A stretch of DNA of 58,339 bases, from assembly GCA_016795295.1 (NCBI GenBank), contig JAEUHP010000153.1, positions 1 to 58,339 on the forward strand. Reading direction: 5' to 3'. The translations under genes were made by a program, and so were the position numbers. This DNA is from Planctomycetota bacterium. Its GTDB lineage: Bacteria > Planctomycetota > UBA1135 > UBA2386. Each line of letters starts with the position of its first letter. Within the stretch, counting starts at the first letter, position 1. The notes under the pieces were generated by a model. It worked only from the letters and a program-made list of their open reading frames with translations, did no database searches and was not told the DNA's origin. This document shows positions 15,810-23,951 of the stretch, in pieces.

Positions 15810-17019
15810 GCCGCGGCGCCGCACGCTGGCAGCCCTGGTGAGCTTCGGGCTCGCCCTGGGGCTGCCGGCCCAAGCGCCTGGCCGCGCGGCCGATCGCGCC
15901 GGCAAGTTGCCGACAGTCGACCCCTACACGCGCGGCGAAGCCGAGGCGATGGCGAGCCTGGGCGTGGTGGGTTACGGCCCGATGCCCTGGGCGGACGGCA
16001 AGTCCACGGCCGCCGTCGATGCGGTGCTCGGTGAAGGCCGCATCGTCTGGCTGGAGACTGCCCACTATCGGCTCGGCTGTGCGTTGGCGCCGGCGGCCAT
16101 GCCCGAGGAGGCGAAGGTCAAGAAGGCGCTGCTGGAGGACTGCGCGGCCCTGCACAAGAAGCTGGCGCGGGTGCCCGAGCGCCCCAAACGGCTCGAGACG
16201 TGGCTGTGGGCCCATGTCTACGCCTTGCGCCTCGAGCGCCACTATGCCGCCGTCTCGGCCTTGCTCGGCGTGAGCGATGCGGACTTTCCTCGGCGTGGTC
16301 CGGGGCTCGGCGAAGGGCCGTACCTCGGCATGCCGGACAAGTACCTGGTGTTGCTCTTCCAGAAGCAGTCCGACCTGTCGCGCTACGCGGACCGCTTCTG
16401 TGGCGCGCGCGAAGACACGTCCATGCGCCATTTCCACCAGGGCAGCAACCAGTTGCTCACTGCCTGTGCGACCGAAGGCCTCGAAGGCTACGACGACAAC
16501 AGCGTGCACGGCCACGTGCTGTACATGGCCACCAACAACCTGCTGTGTGGCCTGCGCGGGTACCTCTATCCGTTGCCGCTGTGGTTGTCGGAGGGCATCG
16601 CGCATTGGCTGTCGCGGCAGGTCGACAGCGACACGGTGAACGTGCAGATCCTCGACAGCGAAGCAGTGGCCGAGGACAAGCAGGCCAACTGGCCGGTGAA
16701 GGTGCGGCGGCGGGCGCAGTTCGAAGAGCTGTGCATCCCGTTCGCGACCATGGCCGCCTGGCAGGATTTCGCCACCATGGGCTACCACGCCCACGCGCAG
16801 GCCTGGTCGCGGGTCGACTACTTGATCCAACGCGATCGGGCGGCGTTCGCCGGGTTGGTGGGGGCGTTGAAGTCGTTGCCCCCAGGCGAGGGCGGGGCGG
16901 CGCCCACCGAACTGGTTCGCGAGACCGGGCGGCAGCTCGGCAGCCGGTTCGGGCTCGACGCCGCCGCGTTCGATCGCGAGTGGCGGGAGTGGGTCTTGCG
17001 CACCTACCCGAAGAAGTGA
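15799..17019 (+). CDS. Exported gluzincin-like protein lacking the HExxH motif
   Basis: A 406-residue protein with an N-terminal signal sequence (RRTLAALVSFGLALGLPAQA). Its centre resembles peptidase-MA/gluzincin proteins: a helix SVHGHVLYMATNNLL (H237-G-H239) sits where HExxH is expected, and WLSEGIAHWLSRQ (E265) matches the downstream EGxAH segment with the third zinc ligand. The catalytic Glu of HExxH is absent, so it is probably a non-catalytic relative or a binding protein. ATG 15799 overlaps the end of the thioredoxin-like gene by 11 bases, placing it in the same operon. The function is not recognised beyond the fold. Confidence 0.72.
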   Translation: MAAEPRRRTLAALVSFGLALGLPAQAPGRAADRAGKLPTVDPYTRGEAEAMASLGVVGYGPMPWADGKSTAAVDAVLGEGRIVWLETAHYRLGCALAPAAMPEEAKVKKALLEDCAALHKKLARVPERPKRLETWLWAHVYALRLERHYAAVSALLGVSDADFPRRGPGLGEGPYLGMPDKYLVLLFQKQSDLSRYADRFCGAREDTSMRHFHQGSNQLLTACATEGLEGYDDNSVHGHVLYMATNNLLCGLRGYLYPLPLWLSEGIAHWLSRQVDSDTVNVQILDSEAVAEDKQANWPVKVRRRAQFEELCIPFATMAAWQDFATMGYHAHAQAWSRVDYLIQRDRAAFAGLVGALKSLPPGEGGAAPTELVRETGRQLGSRFGLDAAAFDREWREWVLRTYPKK

Positions 17020-17051
17020 CCTGTATCGCGCGGGCGCGCGCTGCGGCCGGT

Positions 17052-19838
17052 TCAGTCCCGGCGCCGATTGCCGCGCTGGCCCTGCTGCTGCGCCCGCAAC
17101 TGCCCATCGAGCTGCGCCAGCGCTTGTCGCACCTTGGCTTCGTCCACGGGCACCCGGGTCGCCGCCGTGTAGCCCGCGTCGACCCGCAACTCGTGCACCC
17201 CGAGCGCGACCGATGCTTGTGGGGAGTTCTCGCTGTCGGTGGCGTGCAGCCGTAGCACCACTTCGTACTTGCCGCTCTGCACCACCGGCACTTCCACCGT
17301 GTCGCTCGGGCCGAGCCAGGCGCCATTGCTCCTGCCGAGTTCCCAGCGCGGGAACGAGAACGATTCGCCGGTGCGCTGGTCCTGCCCCTGCAGCCACTGT
17401 GGCAGGCCGGTTTCTTCGGTGAGGATCACGGAGACCCGTACGCGGCGGGTCGGACCGGCCAGGAGGCGCGCACCCGGAAGCGTCACCAGCGCCGGAGTGA
17501 CACTCTTCAGGAACACGTCGTGGTCGCCCGGCAGCAGCGTCACGGTGGCCGGGGCGCAGCCCTTGCCGAACGCGACGATCTCGGCCATGGCGCTGGCGGC
17601 GATGATCTCGGCGCGGCCCTTCTGCCAGCGGAAGCCGGCGTCGGTGACGCTGCCGTCGAGCTGGCGCAGACGGGCCACGATCGGGCCGTCGAGGGGCAGC
17701 GGGTTGCCGCCGAAGTCCACGGCGCGCAGGCGATACCGGAACAGCGACTGGCGCAGATCGAGCGGCTGGAAGCGCGCATCGCGCACCAGGCCCGGTGGCA
17801 CGAACAGGTTCTCGACCGTGCACAGTGGAGCAGCGAGGTTGCGCACGGTGACCAGGGCGTCGTAGCTGCCGGGGCGCAGGGGCTCGACCTGGAAGCGACC
17901 GCCGCCGCGCCGGCCGAGCGGCACCGTGCGGGTTTCGCGGGCGCGCAGCGCCGCATCGACCGGCCGCAGTTGCAACGAAGCCGTGCCGTCGCTCAGCCAT
18001 TCCGGCAGCAGCACGCGGCCGCGCAGGATGCCGTTGCGTTGCAACACGATGCGCAGTTGCTGGCCGATCGCGCGCAATGGCGCACTGTCGGCGAAGTGCT
18101 GGTCGGTGTCGGCGCGCACCCGCAGCTCCCCGCGCGGCAGTTCGCCGAACAGGGCGAAGCGGCCTTCGGCATCGGTGCGCGTCTCCAGGAGCGGCAACGG
18201 GCGCCAGGGATCCGGCGGCGGCTCGCTCTGGTTGCGCTGCAAAGCCGCTGCACCAGCCGGTTCGGGGTTCTTCTTCTGCAGTTGCACCGGTGCGTCGGCC
18301 ACCGGCGTGCCCAGGTCGTCGACCACCACGCCCGAACACAGCGGCGGCAGCGGACCGAGGTGGATCGTGCCGAGTTCGCGGCGTTCGCCGTTGGCCAGGG
18401 CCCGGAACCACACGCGGGCGCCGGTCGGGGCCGGCAGTGGTGCGCCGGGCTCGGTGTCCGGGGGGGGCACTTCGGCCCGCAGTTCGAGCCAGAACTCCGG
18501 GCTGCCTGGGGGCGGCGCCAGCACCAGATCGAAGCGGCCGTCGGCGAGCGTGTGCACGGCGAGTTGCGCCACCGGTCCGTCGGCGCGCCACAGCACGGCG
18601 GGAATCTGTTGCGGCCCGAACGGTTGGCCGTCGAGCGTCACCCGGCCGGCGAGCAGCGCCAAGTCCATGCCGAGGGGCAGTTGCACCGGCACCGGGCCGT
18701 CCCCGTCCGGATAGGTTCCGACGGGGGGCGACGCGACGCCTCGCCGTTCGTTGGGAAACCGGGCCGCGATCCGGCAGGTGCTGTCCGCGCCAACCAGCTC
18801 GAAGCGCACGGGCGCTTCACCTGGTGGCTTCTCCACCCGGCTGCGCTCGAGGTGCGCGGGGGGTGGGATCGGCAGCGACTGCAGCAACTCCTTCGGCCGG
18901 TCGAACCACAGCGCCACCGAGGCCGGCGACAGCAGCGGCGCGCCGCGGTGGTCGGTCAGCTGGACTTCGACGGCAGTACGCCGCGGCGCCTGCAGCGTGA
19001 TCGGGGCCTTGGGGGCTGGCCGTGGCGCGAAACTCTGCAGGACCGGACTCGGCAGGGGCAGCGCCAGCATCACGGCTGCGGCTTCGGCGCGGCCCTCGCC
19101 CGATGGCGGACGGTGCACTTGGAAGTGGCGGCATTCGGCCCGCCCGTCGCGGTCGGTGCGGCCCTGCCAGATCTCGCGGGACGCGTCGTCCCCGGCGCGG
19201 TGCCACAGCACGGCCACCGGCAGTGCCGCCCCGGGCCCGCCGTCGGGATCGACCACGCGGATCGCCACTGTTTCGTCGGCCTGCAGGGCCAGGGTCAGGG
19301 TGCGGTCGCCGCGCCCCGGCGGCACTTGGGTGAAGGCGAACTCGGGGCCACTCTGGGCCGCCAGGAGCCAGTTCTCGCGCAGCGGCGGCAGCCGGGTTTG
19401 GCCGCGCGCGTCGGTGGTGAAACGCTGGCCGAAGCGTTCGGGCCACTCACAGGGCGGCAGCCGCAGCCCGGACTGCTGCTGGGCTTCGGCGCCGCGTGGC
19501 TCTGCGATCGCGAACACCACGGCGTCGGGCACCGGAGTCGCCGCCGGACCGCGCACCACCACCACGAGCGGGCCGAGCGGGCCGGTGGGGCCGGCGGCAT
19601 CGCGCAGGCCGCTGGCCGCATCGGGTTCGGGCTCGTCGGTGGTTTCCGGCCCGGGCTCGCCAGCCGTCCTGGCGACCGTCGGCGCGTCGACGGCAACCGG
19701 CGGTTCGGCGCTGGCGTCACGGGGAGCTGCGTCCAGCGGCGGTGGCGCCAACAGCGGCTCGTCGTCGGCTGCCCACAGGGCGAATCCGGCGATTGCGGCG
19801 GCGAGCCCGACGGGGGCCAGCAACAGGGACCAGCGCAT
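17052..19838 (-). CDS. Large membrane-anchored protein with carboxypeptidase-regulatory-like repeats
   Basis: A 928-residue protein. An N-terminal helix (LLLAPVGLAAAIAGFALWA) acts as anchor or uncleaved signal. A Pro/Glu/Asp-rich linker follows to about residue 85, then a chain of beta-sandwich modules with the D-x-x-G-x-F/x turn: TTDARGQTRLPPL, RTDRDGRAECRHF, HTLADGRFDLVL and RTDAEGRFALFGELP. No enzyme motif is visible. It is divergent from the exopolysaccharide operon and its start codon overlaps the sigma-54-like element at 19838-19853. It may be a surface or periplasmic binding/structural protein, similar in plan to the 502-residue protein at 2276. The open frame continues far upstream, but that part is antisense to the polysaccharide genes and was excluded. 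Confidence 0.78.
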   Translation of the reverse strand: MRWSLLLAPVGLAAAIAGFALWAADDEPLLAPPPLDAAPRDASAEPPVAVDAPTVARTAGEPGPETTDEPEPDAASGLRDAAGPTGPLGPLVVVVRGPAATPVPDAVVFAIAEPRGAEAQQQSGLRLPPCEWPERFGQRFTTDARGQTRLPPLRENWLLAAQSGPEFAFTQVPPGRGDRTLTLALQADETVAIRVVDPDGGPGAALPVAVLWHRAGDDASREIWQGRTDRDGRAECRHFQVHRPPSGEGRAEAAAVMLALPLPSPVLQSFAPRPAPKAPITLQAPRRTAVEVQLTDHRGAPLLSPASVALWFDRPKELLQSLPIPPPAHLERSRVEKPPGEAPVRFELVGADSTCRIAARFPNERRGVASPPVGTYPDGDGPVPVQLPLGMDLALLAGRVTLDGQPFGPQQIPAVLWRADGPVAQLAVHTLADGRFDLVLAPPPGSPEFWLELRAEVPPPDTEPGAPLPAPTGARVWFRALANGERRELGTIHLGPLPPLCSGVVVDDLGTPVADAPVQLQKKNPEPAGAAALQRNQSEPPPDPWRPLPLLETRTDAEGRFALFGELPRGELRVRADTDQHFADSAPLRAIGQQLRIVLQRNGILRGRVLLPEWLSDGTASLQLRPVDAALRARETRTVPLGRRGGGRFQVEPLRPGSYDALVTVRNLAAPLCTVENLFVPPGLVRDARFQPLDLRQSLFRYRLRAVDFGGNPLPLDGPIVARLRQLDGSVTDAGFRWQKGRAEIIAASAMAEIVAFGKGCAPATVTLLPGDHDVFLKSVTPALVTLPGARLLAGPTRRVRVSVILTEETGLPQWLQGQDQRTGESFSFPRWELGRSNGAWLGPSDTVEVPVVQSGKYEVVLRLHATDSENSPQASVALGVHELRVDAGYTAATRVPVDEAKVRQALAQLDGQLRAQQQGQRGNRRRD

Positions 19839-19853
19839 GGCACGTAGTGTGCA
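19838..19853 (+). promoter_or_regulatory. Sigma-54-like -24/-12 promoter of the exopolysaccharide operon
   Basis: TGGCACGTAGTGTGCA matches TGGCACR-N4-TTGCW except that GTGC replaces TTGC. The invariant GG and GC are separated by the required 10 bases. It faces the exopolysaccharide/exosortase operon, with a start expected near 19864 and a leader of about 210 bases. A sigma-54 activator is encoded at 34530-35963. It was found by eye, and GC-rich DNA gives chance matches. Confidence 0.45.
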
Positions 19854-19928
19854 GGGGCAAGGGGTGGCCTGGGTGTCCCGCTTCGTACCAAGCCTGTCCA
19901 AACCACCGGTGCGGCGGCTTCCGGCCCG

Positions 19929-19951
19929 GCCGGCAGCGGTGCGCTGCCGGT
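19929..19951 (+). promoter_or_regulatory. Leader hairpin upstream of the exopolysaccharide operon
   Basis: CCGGCAGCG (19930-19938), loop GTG, CGCTGCCGG (19942-19950): nine perfect pairs, plus an outer G-T pair (19929-19951). It lies about 120 bases before the first gene and has no T-run, so it is more like a regulatory mRNA hairpin or operator than a terminator. The remaining intergenic bases (19854-20072) show no gene. Confidence 0.4.
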
Positions 19952-20072
19952 CCAGTCGGTGGCGCCGAAGTGCCGATGAAGCCGAGGCGAACAGCGGCTG
20001 TGCATTGTCCCGCTCCGCACGGAACCTACGATGCCACGGCGCCTCCTCCCCCAGGCCCCCCAACCTCCGACG

Positions 20073-20891
20073 ATGCCCGGCCGTTCGCCCCTGTGTTTCC
20101 TGCGCGCTGCGCTGTTCGCCGTCCTGGCGCTCCTGGCCGCTTGCGGCAGCTACGAGGAGAAGCGCATCCGCGAGCTGATGCACGAGAAGGGCTTCGGCAC
20201 CCGGGCCGATGGCCAAGCGACCTACGAAGACTACATCGGTGGGCTCGACCAGGTGGCGTTCCAACTGCAGCCGCTGGTCCTGGCGCAATTCCCGGGCATG
20301 GAGCGGCTCGCCGAATTGACGACGGCCCAGCCGGTGCGGGTCGATGGCACCATCTACGTGCCGTACGTGGGCGGCGTCTACGTGCTCGGCCTGACCGAGC
20401 GCCAAGTGGCCGAGCAGGTCGAAAGTGCGCTGAAGGCGCAGTTCACCCGGGTGCCGCCCATGCAGGCCAGGATCGTGCTGTCGCGCAAGGTGTTCTACGC
20501 CATCGGCGAAGTGCTCGGCAGCAAGGGCATCGCCCTGCTCGATCCCGACATGACGTTGCTGGACGCCGTGCTGAAGATCCAGTGGACGAACCTGGCCAAC
20601 CTCGGGCGCGTCTACTTGATTCGGCCGGACGCGGAGAATCCGTTGGTGGTGGAAGTGAACCTGCGCGAGATGCTGACCAGCGGGCTCACGGCGGCGAACT
20701 TCCAGCTGCGCGAGCGCGACATCGTCTACATCCCGCCGACCTTCCTCGGCATGCTGGCGCGCCTGCTGCAGCGTGTGCTCGAGCCGGTTGGGCTCGGGGT
20801 GCGCACCATGCTCGGCATCGCCCAGACCCGGCAGGCTTACGACATCCTGACCGGCGACAACCAGAACCCGGGCTTCTTCTTCCGCTTCTAG
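20073..20891 (+). CDS. Polysaccharide export lipoprotein (Wza/EpsD-like)
   Basis: A 272-residue outer-membrane polysaccharide export protein. Signal peptide FLRAALFAVLALLAAC carries a lipobox (LAAC). A Poly_export domain follows (PVRVDGTIYVPYVGGVYVLGLTERQVAEQVESAL, abbreviated here as V-D-G-x-I-x-V-P-x-x-G with G-x-T), then an SLBB-like segment (VFYAIGEVLGSKGIALLDPDMTLLDAV) and ERDIVYIPP. It forms the exit channel or periplasmic adaptor for exported glycan. ATG 20073 places the signal peptide at the very N-terminus; an in-frame ATG at 20031 would add 14 residues. It is the first gene of a co-directional operon through 30590. Confidence 0.88.
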   Translation: MPGRSPLCFLRAALFAVLALLAACGSYEEKRIRELMHEKGFGTRADGQATYEDYIGGLDQVAFQLQPLVLAQFPGMERLAELTTAQPVRVDGTIYVPYVGGVYVLGLTERQVAEQVESALKAQFTRVPPMQARIVLSRKVFYAIGEVLGSKGIALLDPDMTLLDAVLKIQWTNLANLGRVYLIRPDAENPLVVEVNLREMLTSGLTAANFQLRERDIVYIPPTFLGMLARLLQRVLEPVGLGVRTMLGIAQTRQAYDILTGDNQNPGFFFRF

Positions 20892-20930
20892 GACGACCAT
20901 GCCGACGAGCACGAGCCAGGAGCGGGAGGC

Positions 20931-22577
20931 ATGAGCCAGGGGGGCATCCAGCTCGAAGTGCCGCAGATCTCCCTGCGGCGCTACTTCGACCTGCTGAAGC
21001 GCCGGCGCTGGCGCGTCATCCCGGTGTCGCTGCTCGGCCTGTTGGTCGGCGGGATCATCGCCTTCTTCATTCCCCGCTACTACGTGGCCGACGCGGTGGT
21101 CACCTACCAGACGCCGCTCGCCGACACGGTGGCGGCAGCGAACGAAGATCCGTTCGCGGCGGAGGTCGACGCGGCGAAGATCACCATCCCGCTGGCGATC
21201 GGCGCCACCGTGAAGCAGCTCGGTTGGCCCGAAGGGGCTGTGGTCGATCGCTACGAACTGGGGCAGAACCTGCGCGTGATCGAGGGCCGGCTGCGCATCG
21301 ACGACAGCAATCCCGGCAAGGGGCGCACGTTCGCGCGCCTGCAGGTCACGTTCCGCGATCGTGATGGCTTGCGCGCAGCCGCGTTCGTCAATGCCCTGGT
21401 CGAGACCTGGAAGAAGCAGCGCACCGAAGCCGTGCGCACCGCGGCCGAGGCGGCCCGTGCCTCGGCGACGCAGCGTTACACCGAGTTGCAGCAGCAGTGC
21501 GAAGGCTACCTGCAGCGGCGCACCCAGCTCGCCCAGGCTCACGGCATCGATCCCCTGGTCGACATCACCGCCCAGACGGCGAGCTTCAACGCGCGGCTCC
21601 AGGCCCAGCAGAAGCGCGCCGACGAGCTGTCGGCGCTGCGCATCGCCGTGCAGGGCCAGGAGCTCGAGCTGGCGACGCTCGAAGAACAGCGGCAGGCGAC
21701 GCCGCCCCGTGCTGCCCCGGACGCTGCCGCCGACGCCGACACCCTGGCCAAAGTGCCGGGTGCCAAGGAGCTCACCGCACTGGTCGAGGCCGAGAAACTG
21801 AAGCTGCAGGTGCACAAGCCGGGGACCCGGCTGCACCAGCTGGCGACCGATGAGCTGGCGCGCCTCCAGGAACGGCTGCAGAAGGTGATGGCTGCGGCGG
21901 GGGGCGCGCCGGGCGCCGAGGGCCCGGACGCCGATGGCCTGGTGGCGAGTCCCAAGTACCGCGACCTGGTCGCCAAGCAGGAGCAACTGCGGCTCGATCT
22001 GGAGAAGAACCGCGCCGCAGTCGCCCTCCTGACCAAGGAGGTCGCGGCCGAGGCGGAGCGCTTCGAACGGCTCGCGGCGGGCCACCAGGAGTATGCGAAG
22101 CTGGGGCAGGCGCTCGACGACGCCACCAAGACGCGCGAAGCGGCCTGGAAGCGTCTGGAGGACGCGAATGCGCGCCTCGTGCGGCTGCAGAACCAGCCGC
22201 CGATCCGCACCGAGACTCGCGCCGACCCGCCGCCGCGGCCGACCGAACCCAACATCCTGCTGGTGGCGCTGCTCGGCTGTGCGCTGGGCCTCGGCGCGGC
22301 GATCGCCTTGATCCTGCTGTTCGACATGCTGCAGGGCACCTTCAAGACGCTCGACGACGTCGAACGCGCGATCCCGGTGCCGGTGCTCGGCGGCATCAGC
22401 CACCTGGAGACCGCCGAGGAACGTGCTGCGGCCCAGCAGCAGCGCACCCGAGTGGGTCTCGTGACCGCGGCGTTCGTGGTGTTGCTGGTGGGCGTGGTGG
22501 TGGTGTTCTACTGGGATCCCACGCGCCTGCCGGTGTTCGTGCGCGACCTTCTGGCGATGGTGCTCGGGGCGACCTGA
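20931..22577 (+). CDS. Wzz/GNVR-family chain-length regulator (EpsF-like)
   Basis: A 548-residue inner-membrane polysaccharide co-polymerase. The Wzz domain opens with LRRYFDLLKRRRWRVIPVSLLGLLVGGIIAFF (first membrane helix about 28-50). A long periplasmic coiled coil rich in Gln, Glu and Leu runs about 170-430. The end has a Pro-rich segment and second helix (LLVALLGCALGLGAAIALILLF), then a further hydrophobic pair near the C-terminus. There is no Walker motif, so it is not the tyrosine-kinase type. It controls glycan length together with the O-ligase downstream. ATG 20931 has GGAGG at good spacing. Confidence 0.88.
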   Translation: MSQGGIQLEVPQISLRRYFDLLKRRRWRVIPVSLLGLLVGGIIAFFIPRYYVADAVVTYQTPLADTVAAANEDPFAAEVDAAKITIPLAIGATVKQLGWPEGAVVDRYELGQNLRVIEGRLRIDDSNPGKGRTFARLQVTFRDRDGLRAAAFVNALVETWKKQRTEAVRTAAEAARASATQRYTELQQQCEGYLQRRTQLAQAHGIDPLVDITAQTASFNARLQAQQKRADELSALRIAVQGQELELATLEEQRQATPPRAAPDAAADADTLAKVPGAKELTALVEAEKLKLQVHKPGTRLHQLATDELARLQERLQKVMAAAGGAPGAEGPDADGLVASPKYRDLVAKQEQLRLDLEKNRAAVALLTKEVAAEAERFERLAAGHQEYAKLGQALDDATKTREAAWKRLEDANARLVRLQNQPPIRTETRADPPPRPTEPNILLVALLGCALGLGAAIALILLFDMLQGTFKTLDDVERAIPVPVLGGISHLETAEERAAAQQQRTRVGLVTAAFVVLLVGVVVVFYWDPTRLPVFVRDLLAMVLGAT

Positions 22578-22580
22578 GGC

Positions 22581-23951
22581 ATGCGCGACCCCATCGTCCT
22601 TGCGATCGTGATGGTGTGGCTGCCCCTGTGTTTCGGGCGGCCGTTCGCCGGTTTGTTGCTGTTCAGTTGGCTCGCCTACATGCGCCCCCAGGATCTGTGC
22701 TGGGGCTTCGTGCGCGACCTGCGGCTGTCGCTGGTGGTGGCGGTGGTGATGATCGCCGGTTGGTACGCCAACGAACGCGGCCGGCGGGCCTTCACGCAGT
22801 GGGACTTCCGGACCCGGGGCATGGTGCTGTTGGGGTTGCTGGTGACGGTCAGCTATGCCTTCGCCTTCAAACACGACGAATACACCAACAAGTACTACTT
22901 CGAGTTCCTGAAGATCCTGGTGATCGCGCTGTTCACCGCCGGCCAAGTCGACTCGCCGCAGCGCTTCAAGATCATGGCGTGGACCGTGGCGTTGAGCCTC
23001 GGCTTCTTCGGCGTGAAGGGTGGCTTGTTCGGCGTCCTGGCCGGCGGGCGGCCGATCCTGCGCGGGCCGGGCGGCATGCTGGAGGACAACAACGACTTCG
23101 CCCTGGCGCTGGTGATGAACGTGCCGCTCTTGTGGTATCTCGGCATCGGGGACGGTCGCCAGTGGGTGCGGCGCGCCACCCAGGTGGGGGTGGGCCTGAC
23201 CGTGATCACGGTGGTGCTGACGCACAGCCGCGGTGCGTTCCTCGCACTGTCCCTGACGGCTTTGTGGATCGCGTGGCGTTCGGGCCACCTGCCGCGGGCG
23301 CTGGGTGGCTTGCTGGTGCTCGCCCTGCTGTTCCCGGTGGTGGCACCGCAAGGCGTGCTCGACCGGCTGGCCACCATCGGCGACACCAAGGAGTCCTCGG
23401 CGAACGCGCGCCTCACGGCGTGGGCGACGGCTCTGCAGATGATCGAAGACAATCCCGTGCTCGGGGTCGGTCTGCGCAACTTCCAGTCCAGTTACCGGCG
23501 CTACTCGGTGGTGCCGCTCGGCGAGGAAGCCACCACCTATGTCGCCCACAACAGCTACCTGCAGATCTGGGCCGAGGGCGGCACGCTGGCGTTCGTGGCC
23601 TACCTGCTGCTGATCGGTTCGGTGTTCGCCATGTGCCGGCGCGTGTTCCGCATCGGCGTGGTGCGGCCGGACCTGGCGTGGGCGGGCAACTACGCACGCA
23701 TGATGGAGGCGACGTCGGTCGGTTTCGCCGTGGGCGCATTCTTCCTGAATCGTGGCCACTTCGATCTGTGGTACCACTGGCTGGCGCTGGCCACGGCCCT
23801 GCTCGGGGTCACGCGGGCCAGCTTCCGCAGCGCCCCCGCTGCGTCGGCCGCTGCTGCACCGGCGGCGGCGGCGGTCGAAGTGCGCTGGCGACCTCTGTTG
23901 GCCACGGTGGGGCCGTCGGTCGGGGCCCCGCGCTGGGCGAGGCGGTCCTGA
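22581..23951 (+). CDS. O-antigen ligase/polymerase-like membrane protein, exosortase-associated type
   Basis: A 456-residue polytopic protein with roughly ten hydrophobic segments. It resembles the putative O-glycosylation ligase found with exosortase A systems: PFAGLLLFSWLAYMRPQ near the N-terminus, GGMLEDNNDFALALVMNVPL near residue 180, the HSRGAFLAL segment, and the large periplasmic loop with VGLRNFQSSYRRY and YVAHNSYLQIWAEGG, where the Wzy/WaaL-type catalytic His would lie. It joins or polymerises lipid-linked glycan units. ATG 22581 lies four bases after the Wzz stop. The C-terminal Ala-rich cytoplasmic tail is of low complexity. The stop shares one base with the next ATG (TGATG). Confidence 0.85.
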   Translation: MRDPIVLAIVMVWLPLCFGRPFAGLLLFSWLAYMRPQDLCWGFVRDLRLSLVVAVVMIAGWYANERGRRAFTQWDFRTRGMVLLGLLVTVSYAFAFKHDEYTNKYYFEFLKILVIALFTAGQVDSPQRFKIMAWTVALSLGFFGVKGGLFGVLAGGRPILRGPGGMLEDNNDFALALVMNVPLLWYLGIGDGRQWVRRATQVGVGLTVITVVLTHSRGAFLALSLTALWIAWRSGHLPRALGGLLVLALLFPVVAPQGVLDRLATIGDTKESSANARLTAWATALQMIEDNPVLGVGLRNFQSSYRRYSVVPLGEEATTYVAHNSYLQIWAEGGTLAFVAYLLLIGSVFAMCRRVFRIGVVRPDLAWAGNYARMMEATSVGFAVGAFFLNRGHFDLWYHWLALATALLGVTRASFRSAPAASAAAAPAAAAVEVRWRPLLATVGPSVGAPRWARRS

